In this document: positions 1-4,554 of the stretch, in pieces
How the letters are laid out: each line of letters opens with the position of its first letter
How positions within the stretch are numbered: the first letter of the stretch is position 1
Source of the DNA: Gemmatimonadaceae bacterium
GTDB lineage: Bacteria > Gemmatimonadota > Gemmatimonadetes > Gemmatimonadales > Gemmatimonadaceae
NCBI GenBank assembly: GCA_025357975.1
Contig: JANYKY010000128.1
Coordinates: forward strand, 1-7,361
DNA: 7,361 bases
Direction: 5' to 3'
The notes under the pieces: model-generated
Databases searched by the model: none
Seen by the model: only the letters and a program-made list of their open reading frames with translations
What the model was told of the DNA's origin: nothing
Program-made: the position numbers and the translations under genes

Positions 1-38
1 TAATTCGTAGGTCGTGGGTTCGAGACCCACCCGGGTCA
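1..38 (+). tRNA. tRNA, 3' part only (5' end outside window); isotype unassigned, reads an ANN codon
   Basis: This is the 3' half of a tRNA cut by the window edge. The T-arm is a perfect 5-bp stem, GTGGG (14-18) with CCCAC (26-30), closing the canonical loop TTCGAGA (19-25). The 3' acceptor strand CCGGGTC (31-37) and discriminator A38 follow, then a run of six T. CCA is not encoded, so it would have to be added after transcription. Working backwards, the variable loop is AGGTC (9-13), the 3' strand of the anticodon stem is TTCGT (4-8), and A2 and A3 are positions 37 and 38. T1 is therefore anticodon position 36. U36 with A37 indicates a tRNA for codons starting with A (Lys, Arg, Met, Thr, Asn, Ile or Ser-AGY); the sequence is too short to choose. 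The expected 5' acceptor strand is GACCCGG. Confidence 0.88.
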
Positions 39-42
39 TTTT

Positions 43-1275
43 TTAAACTTCACTTCTCGCCACCAGTGCCGCCGCCGCAAGGTCGCCGGTCACGTTGAGC
101 GTCGTTGCGAAGAGGTCGGGCAGTGCATCGACAGCGATCAAAATGCCTATCCCTTCGATGGGCAGGCCGATTGCGGCGAACAGCGGCGTGAGCATGATGA
201 AAGCACCGCGCGGAATTCCAGGCACTCCGAAGCTGAGGAACACCGCGGCGATTGCGACAGTGGCAAGCTCGCGAGCATGAAGCGGCACGTCATAGAACCA
301 TCCGACGAACAACGCGCCCATCGTCCAGGAAACTGGTGCAGCGATCTTGAAGGTCGACACTGCGAGCGGCAGAACGAAACCCGTAATTGCCGCCGGTAGC
401 TCAAGACCACGCTCGGCGCCCTCGACCAACGCAGGAAGCGAGGCGATCGATGAGCTGGAGCTGAATGCGATCAACTGAGATGGAAGCGCGGCGCGCGCAA
501 ATCTTCGGACAGGAACCATCCCGAAAACGGCAACGACGGGATACAACAATAGAATTATGAGGATGCATCCGGCGGAGTAGGCTGCGACATAGAACCCGAT
601 TCCTCCGACCATTGCGCCAGCGGCATGGGCAGCGAGGGGAAGCAGCAGCGCGAACACGCCAATTGGCGCGAGCAGAATTACCCACCGCACTAGCATCAGC
701 ATCGCATCCGCCAAAGCTCGAAAGAAATCCACGAGCGGTTTGCGCGATTCGGGCGGGCAGCGCGCAATCGCCACTGCCAGCAGCAAAGTGAAAACGATCA
801 AAGGCAGCATCGCTCCATTTGCCGCAGCACTGATCGGATTCGTAGGCACCAGTGAGGTCAGCCATCCCGCAAGAGTCTGTATCGGCGCGCCCGAAGAAAG
901 CTCGCCCGCTGCTGCCGCCGCTCCCGCCGGCAGCACCGGTCGCTCTGTAACAATTCGGGGCAGTATTCCAAATAACGCGGCAGCCAGTGGAATCCCGATG
1001 AGCGCAACGGATCCGCTGAGCAGGACAAACACGAGCAAAGTTCTTTTACCGAGGCGGCCGATCGCTTTTACGTCGCTGGCCGAAGCAACACCGGTGATGA
1101 GAAGCGAAATCACCAGCGGAATGACCGTCATCCGAATGGCGTTCACCCACAGCGTGCCCAGCGGAGCGAGGGCATCGGCAGCGTTGGTTAGCGGAACACT
1201 TCCCAGTGCGCCGATAATCGTGCCAAGAACAATTGCGGCGGTAAGTGCGACGATAACGCGAGTGCTTTCTTTCAT
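43..1275 (-). CDS. DAACS/SDF-family cation:dicarboxylate (or amino acid) symporter, divergent substrate and sodium sites
   Basis: This is an inner-membrane secondary transporter of the glutamate/aspartate–dicarboxylate symporter family (GltPh/GltP/DctA fold), 410 aa and nearly all hydrophobic. Family marks, numbered from the ATG at 1275: NPISAAANG and LPLIVF (146-162); the serine-rich HP1 tip SSSSS with SLP (272-281); FVLPL opening TM7 (300-304); an HP2 region with GVPGIPRGAFIML (350-362); and TM8 with D383, D387, N394 and NVTGD ending at D398. Two canonical sites differ. The NMDGT sodium motif of TM7 is FKIAA (309-313), and the substrate-binding Arg of TM8 is A390. Substrate and coupling ion therefore cannot be taken from the family default. 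Start choice: the ATG at 1275 is preceded by AGGTG nine bases upstream, matching the anti-Shine-Dalgarno. A GTG at 1287 would add four residues but lies inside that AGGTG and has no ribosome site of its own. The stop lies 4 bp from the convergent tRNA. Confidence 0.93.
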   Translation of the reverse strand: MKESTRVIVALTAAIVLGTIIGALGSVPLTNAADALAPLGTLWVNAIRMTVIPLVISLLITGVASASDVKAIGRLGKRTLLVFVLLSGSVALIGIPLAAALFGILPRIVTERPVLPAGAAAAAGELSSGAPIQTLAGWLTSLVPTNPISAAANGAMLPLIVFTLLLAVAIARCPPESRKPLVDFFRALADAMLMLVRWVILLAPIGVFALLLPLAAHAAGAMVGGIGFYVAAYSAGCILIILLLYPVVAVFGMVPVRRFARAALPSQLIAFSSSSSIASLPALVEGAERGLELPAAITGFVLPLAVSTFKIAAPVSWTMGALFVGWFYDVPLHARELATVAIAAVFLSFGVPGIPRGAFIMLTPLFAAIGLPIEGIGILIAVDALPDLFATTLNVTGDLAAAALVARSEV

Positions 1276-1436
1276 CAGTCGAGGCACCTGATAAGGTCTG
1301 TCGACGAGGATATCGCCGCCGGATTACTGAGTGATATCAACCGGCGTCGTTGCTCCGAGGCTCCCGTGTTCGATCGAGGAAAGGAGACGATTGCCGAAAT
1401 GAACCGTCCAGCGGCGTCAAACTTATGCGATTTTGC

Positions 1437-1462
1437 TTGACACGCGACGGTTCCGGTAACTT
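1437..1462 (+). promoter_or_regulatory. Possible promoter of the kinase–lipoprotein unit
   Basis: TTGACA (1437-1442) is a perfect -35 hexamer directly upstream of the kinase. The best -10-like hexamer near it is TAACTT (1457-1462), a weak match at a short spacing of 14 bases. If used, transcription would start about five bases before the ATG at 1475, giving an almost leaderless message. That would fit the absence of a Shine-Dalgarno sequence there. The poor spacing keeps confidence low. No promoter of comparable quality was found for the divergent symporter; a TTGATA on the - strand (1335-1340) lacks a good -10 partner. Confidence 0.28.
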
Positions 1463-1474
1463 CGTTCCCGCCAC

Positions 1475-3955
1475 ATGACAGACCTGCTGGAACAACTCAA
1501 GCAAGAACTTGGAAGTCTTTACAGGATCGAGCGCGAGATTCACGGCGGCGGAATGTCGCGTGTCTTCCTCGCGGAAGAGATGCAGTTCGAGCGAAAGGTC
1601 GTCATCAAGGTTCTGTCGCCGGAGCTTTCCGCCGGAATCTCTGCCGAGCGGTTCGAGCGCGAGATCAAGCTCGCAGCACAGCTTCAGCAGGCGAACATTG
1701 TCGCTGTCCACGCGGCCGGTGAAGTTGGCGGACTTCCTTACTATACAATGCCGTTCGTCGAGGGAGAGTCGCTCCGCGCTCGCCTTGGCCGCGGCCAAAT
1801 GTCGCTTTCCGAAGTAGTCACCGTTTTGCGTGACACTGCGCGCGCACTCGCCTACGCGCATGGCAAGGGAGTTGTTCACCGTGACATAAAGCCGGAAAAT
1901 ATTCTTCTCTCGGGCGAAGCCGCCGTTGTCACGGACTTCGGAATTGCGAAAGCTGTCTCCGAATCGAAGACGAACGCCCCAGGTGGTACTCTTACGGTGG
2001 TTGGAACATCGCTCGGCACTCCCGCCTACATGGCCCCGGAGCAAGCCGTTGGCGATACGGTCGATCAGCGGGCCGACATCTACGCCTGGGGGCTCGTCGC
2101 TTACGAGATGCTCGCGGGCGTGCATCCTTTTGCCGGCAAGCACACGGCGCAGCAGTGGATTACCGCGCAGTTGACGGAGAAGCCGCAGCCTGTACAACAG
2201 CGCAGAAGCGGCTTGCCGAAAGGGCTTGCCGCGATCGTCATGCGTTGCATCGAGAAAGAGCCGGCGAACAGGCCGCAAACTGCGACCGAGCTTTTGCCGT
2301 TGCTAGATGATCCCGCCTTGATGAAGTCGGGCCACGCGACGAGCCGAGCAGTTACGAGAGAATCGAACGGCACGACCCGATCCCTTCGCTACCCCATCGC
2401 GGCTGGCATCGCGGCACTTCTTCTCATTGGCGGATACTTCGGCGCAAGACGATTTATTTCGGGGCCGGGAGCGGTCGGCACGGCGGCGGCGGGGTCATCG
2501 ACAGTCGCCGATGGGGACAAGTCGATCAACACAGTCGCGGTCCTTCCGTTCACGAACACTGGCGGCAACGCGCAAGACGAATACTTCAGCGACGGAATGA
2601 CCGATGAGCTCGCGCATGCGCTTTCGCGTGTGCCGGCAATTCGTGTTGCTTCGCGAACTTCGTCGTATGCATTCAAGGGCAAGGGCGTTTCTCCCCAGCA
2701 GATCGGGAAGACATTGAATGTTCGGGGAATTGTCGAAGGAACTGTGAGAAGAGCGGGAGATCGTCTTCGCGTGACCGCGCAGCTTTCAAGTGCGTCGGAT
2801 GGTCTCGTCGTCTGGTCGGACAGCTACGAGAGCAAGGCGAAAGACGTGTTCGCGCTCCAGGATGAGTTCACGAAAGCGATCGTCTCGGCACTCACGCCCG
2901 CACTCGCTGGAGGCAGCGCGTTGTCAATTGCGAGCCGGAGCCGGGGGACGGACAACCTCGCCGCGTACGACCTGTATCTCAAAGGCCGCTATTTCTGGTT
3001 GAAGCGCGGCACTTCCGCGATCGAGAAATCAATCGATTACTTCAATCAGGCCATCGACAGCGACCCGGAATTTGCCCGCGCGTATGCGGGCCTCGCGCTG
3101 GCGCAAGTGATTCTTCCTGAATACACCACTGCGGTCACCGACACGATGGTCGATCGAGGGGTGGTGACCGCCAATCGTGCGCTCACGATTGACTCCACGG
3201 TCGCGGATGCGCAATTCGCGCTCGGATTTGCCGCCAACTATCAGATGCGGTTTGAGGAGTCCGAGCGACATTACGCAAAGGCTCTCGCTCTCGATCCATC
3301 GAATGCGATCGGGAGAATGTGGCACGCCACAAACCTCGGCTCTTGGGGAAGAATTGACGAAGGCGTAGCCGAGTTGCGGGCGGCCGCACGGCTTGATCCG
3401 CTTTCGGCAGTCGTCGGGGGGAACCTGTCCGAGATTCTGACCTACGCCGAAAAATTTGATGAGGCGCGGGCAGTGGCTCTGAGAACTCTCGAGATCGACT
3501 CTACATCTTATGTCGCCACCTGGGACGATCTCGCCGAAGCCGACGTGTTCACAGGTCACGTCGCCGAAGCCGTTCGAGCCGAGCAGACGTCAGTGCGACT
3601 TGGCCCCGAAAAACCAGGCGTCCACGGTTACATGATGTTCATGTACGCGGCCGCTGGCGACTGGAAGCATGTCAGGCAGCTGCGTTCAGAAGTCCTGAGT
3701 GGCAATCGTGACTCTTCAAAAGATCCTGATCTCTTTCTCTCCGACATTGTCTTTGCGAGCAAAGGAGAGGCGCTGACGTATCTCGAGCGCGCTTTTGCCA
3801 GACATTCCTACGCCGCATACAGCAATAGCCCCGGTTGCGACCCTTTTCTAGACATACTCAAGAACGAGCCGCGCTATATCGCGCTGATGCGCTCAGCGGG
3901 AATAAGAATTTGTCCGGCAACGGCGCGTTGGCCGATCGGCAGACCGCCAAGCTAG
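1475..3955 (+). CDS. Transmembrane Ser/Thr protein kinase with TolB_N-like domain and TPR repeats
   Basis: This 826-aa PknB-type receptor-like kinase has a catalytic domain at about 17-278. It shows the glycine loop HGGGMSRV (23-30), ATP-binding K45 in VVIK, likely alpha-C E63, catalytic loop HRDIKPEN (135-142, D137), DFG (154-156), a Thr-rich activation segment (T172, T174, T178, T182) and APE (187-189). All catalytic residues are present, so it should be active. One hydrophobic helix (about 306-324), followed by Arg-Arg, is the single membrane span. The part beyond it is probably periplasmic. Residues about 350-475 resemble the TolB amino-terminal type domain (VAVLPF, EYFSDGMTDEL, VEGTVRR, VWSDSYE). 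About 497-720 is TPR-like helical repeat, with alternating A/L/Y positions and DP turns. The C-terminus has a conserved-looking DPFLDIL–NEPRY segment. The start is fixed by an in-frame TAA at 1457 and by the next ATG lying inside the glycine loop; no Shine-Dalgarno precedes it. Substrates and signal cannot be read from sequence. The domain order is frequent in Gemmatimonadota and Acidobacteriota. Confidence 0.95.
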   Translation: MTDLLEQLKQELGSLYRIEREIHGGGMSRVFLAEEMQFERKVVIKVLSPELSAGISAERFEREIKLAAQLQQANIVAVHAAGEVGGLPYYTMPFVEGESLRARLGRGQMSLSEVVTVLRDTARALAYAHGKGVVHRDIKPENILLSGEAAVVTDFGIAKAVSESKTNAPGGTLTVVGTSLGTPAYMAPEQAVGDTVDQRADIYAWGLVAYEMLAGVHPFAGKHTAQQWITAQLTEKPQPVQQRRSGLPKGLAAIVMRCIEKEPANRPQTATELLPLLDDPALMKSGHATSRAVTRESNGTTRSLRYPIAAGIAALLLIGGYFGARRFISGPGAVGTAAAGSSTVADGDKSINTVAVLPFTNTGGNAQDEYFSDGMTDELAHALSRVPAIRVASRTSSYAFKGKGVSPQQIGKTLNVRGIVEGTVRRAGDRLRVTAQLSSASDGLVVWSDSYESKAKDVFALQDEFTKAIVSALTPALAGGSALSIASRSRGTDNLAAYDLYLKGRYFWLKRGTSAIEKSIDYFNQAIDSDPEFARAYAGLALAQVILPEYTTAVTDTMVDRGVVTANRALTIDSTVADAQFALGFAANYQMRFEESERHYAKALALDPSNAIGRMWHATNLGSWGRIDEGVAELRAAARLDPLSAVVGGNLSEILTYAEKFDEARAVALRTLEIDSTSYVATWDDLAEADVFTGHVAEAVRAEQTSVRLGPEKPGVHGYMMFMYAAAGDWKHVRQLRSEVLSGNRDSSKDPDLFLSDIVFASKGEALTYLERAFARHSYAAYSNSPGCDPFLDILKNEPRYIALMRSAGIRICPATARWPIGRPPS

Positions 3956-3970
3956 GATTCACTTCACAAA

Positions 3971-3977
3971 AAGGGGG
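3971..3977 (+). promoter_or_regulatory. Ribosome binding site deciding the lipoprotein start
   Basis: The purine tract AAGGGGG sits four bases before the GTG at 3982. It supports that GTG as the start, rather than any codon further upstream in the open frame, which runs back into the kinase gene to about 3835. Confidence 0.6.
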
Positions 3978-3981
3978 AAAA

Positions 3982-4485
3982 GTGTCTGGAGTAAACGCCA
4001 CACGAACACTTACGTGCCTTGTCGCCATCGCCGCTCTTGGAGCATGCCGAGCGCCTGCGACCGCATTCGACCCAAATGCGGAATCCTCGAAGCTCATGGC
4101 CCGAGACGCGGAATGGAGCAATCTCGCAACCGAAGGAAAGGACATCGAGAAGGTTGTCTCGTATTGGACGGACGATGCTGTTGTAATGGAACCGGGGCAA
4201 CCCGCTTTGGAAGGCAAAGCCGCAATCCGGGCATTTGTTACGCAGAGCTTCAACACGCCTGGATTCAAGATCCACTGGGTATCGCAGAAGCCGACTTTCT
4301 CGCCCGACGGACAAATGGCGTACATGCGCAGCACGGATGACATGACCGTGCCCGGACCCAAAGGCGCGCCAATGACTCTGCACCTCCAGGGTTATTCAGT
4401 TTGGCGAAAGGACGCAGATGGACAATGGCGGTGCACAGTGGATATCGCGGACGAGGCACCGCCGGCACCCGCGCCCGCGGCCTGA
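3982..4485 (+). CDS. Small NTF2/SnoaL-like (DUF4440-type) lipoprotein
   Basis: A 167-aa exported lipoprotein. With the GTG start, the N-terminus is a short polar/basic stretch (R8) followed by a hydrophobic core (L10-L19) and the lipobox LGAC, giving lipid-modified C22. The mature part, about 34-156, reads as an NTF2-like/SnoaL fold of the DUF4440 type. It has an N-terminal helix with RDAEW, then VVSYWTDDAVVMEPG, then LEGKAAIRAF, followed by alternating beta strands ending in GYSVWRKDADGQWR and C151. This pattern is typical of ketosteroid-isomerase-like proteins of unknown activity. The last eight residues are a Pro/Ala tail. The gene begins 26 bp after the kinase stop on the same strand and ends just before a terminator, so it is probably the second gene of that operon. 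It may bind a small ligand or act alongside the periplasmic part of the kinase; this is inference. No catalytic residues could be assigned. Confidence 0.87.
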   Translation: MSGVNATRTLTCLVAIAALGACRAPATAFDPNAESSKLMARDAEWSNLATEGKDIEKVVSYWTDDAVVMEPGQPALEGKAAIRAFVTQSFNTPGFKIHWVSQKPTFSPDGQMAYMRSTDDMTVPGPKGAPMTLHLQGYSVWRKDADGQWRCTVDIADEAPPAPAPAA

Positions 4486-4496
4486 CGACTGTAAAA

Positions 4497-4538
4497 AAAC
4501 AAAACGGACGAACCCGCGAAGGCTCGTCCGTTTTGTTT
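4497..4538. terminator. Bidirectional rho-independent terminator between convergent genes
   Basis: A 15-bp perfect stem (4497-4511 with 4524-4538) is followed by an A·C mismatch and two more G–C pairs (4513-4514 with 4521-4522), closing on the 6-base loop CGCGAA. It is U-rich on both exits: TTTTGTTTGTTTTG on the + strand, and the complement of seven A (4493-4499) on the - strand. It lies in the 69-bp gap between the stop codons of the lipoprotein gene and the DUF5916 gene and can serve both. Confidence 0.92.
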
Positions 4539-4554
4539 GTTTTGCGTCAACGAT

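Noticed and set aside
1..45. tRNA 3' end as an integration (att) site for a mobile element
   Set aside because: No integrase, transposase or second copy of the tRNA 3' sequence was seen in the window, and the neighbouring genes look chromosomal.
740..1291. A 183-codon + strand open frame antisense to the symporter
   Set aside because: Low-complexity Ser/Ala/Pro composition; overlaps well-supported transmembrane coding sequence. Shadow frame.
1317..1346. Inverted repeat CGCCGG / CCGGCG as an RNA element or operator upstream of the symporter
   Set aside because: Only six base pairs with an 18-base loop and no extension; expected by chance at this GC content.
1337..2278. A 313-codon open frame on the - strand over the kinase start
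   Set aside because: Arg-rich composition without motifs, entirely antisense to the kinase catalytic domain, whose motifs are all conserved. Shadow frame.
3835..3981. Extended N-terminus of the lipoprotein starting inside the kinase gene
   Set aside because: It would place 49 residues before a clear signal peptide and lipobox. The GTG at 3982 with AAGGGGG upstream explains the start.
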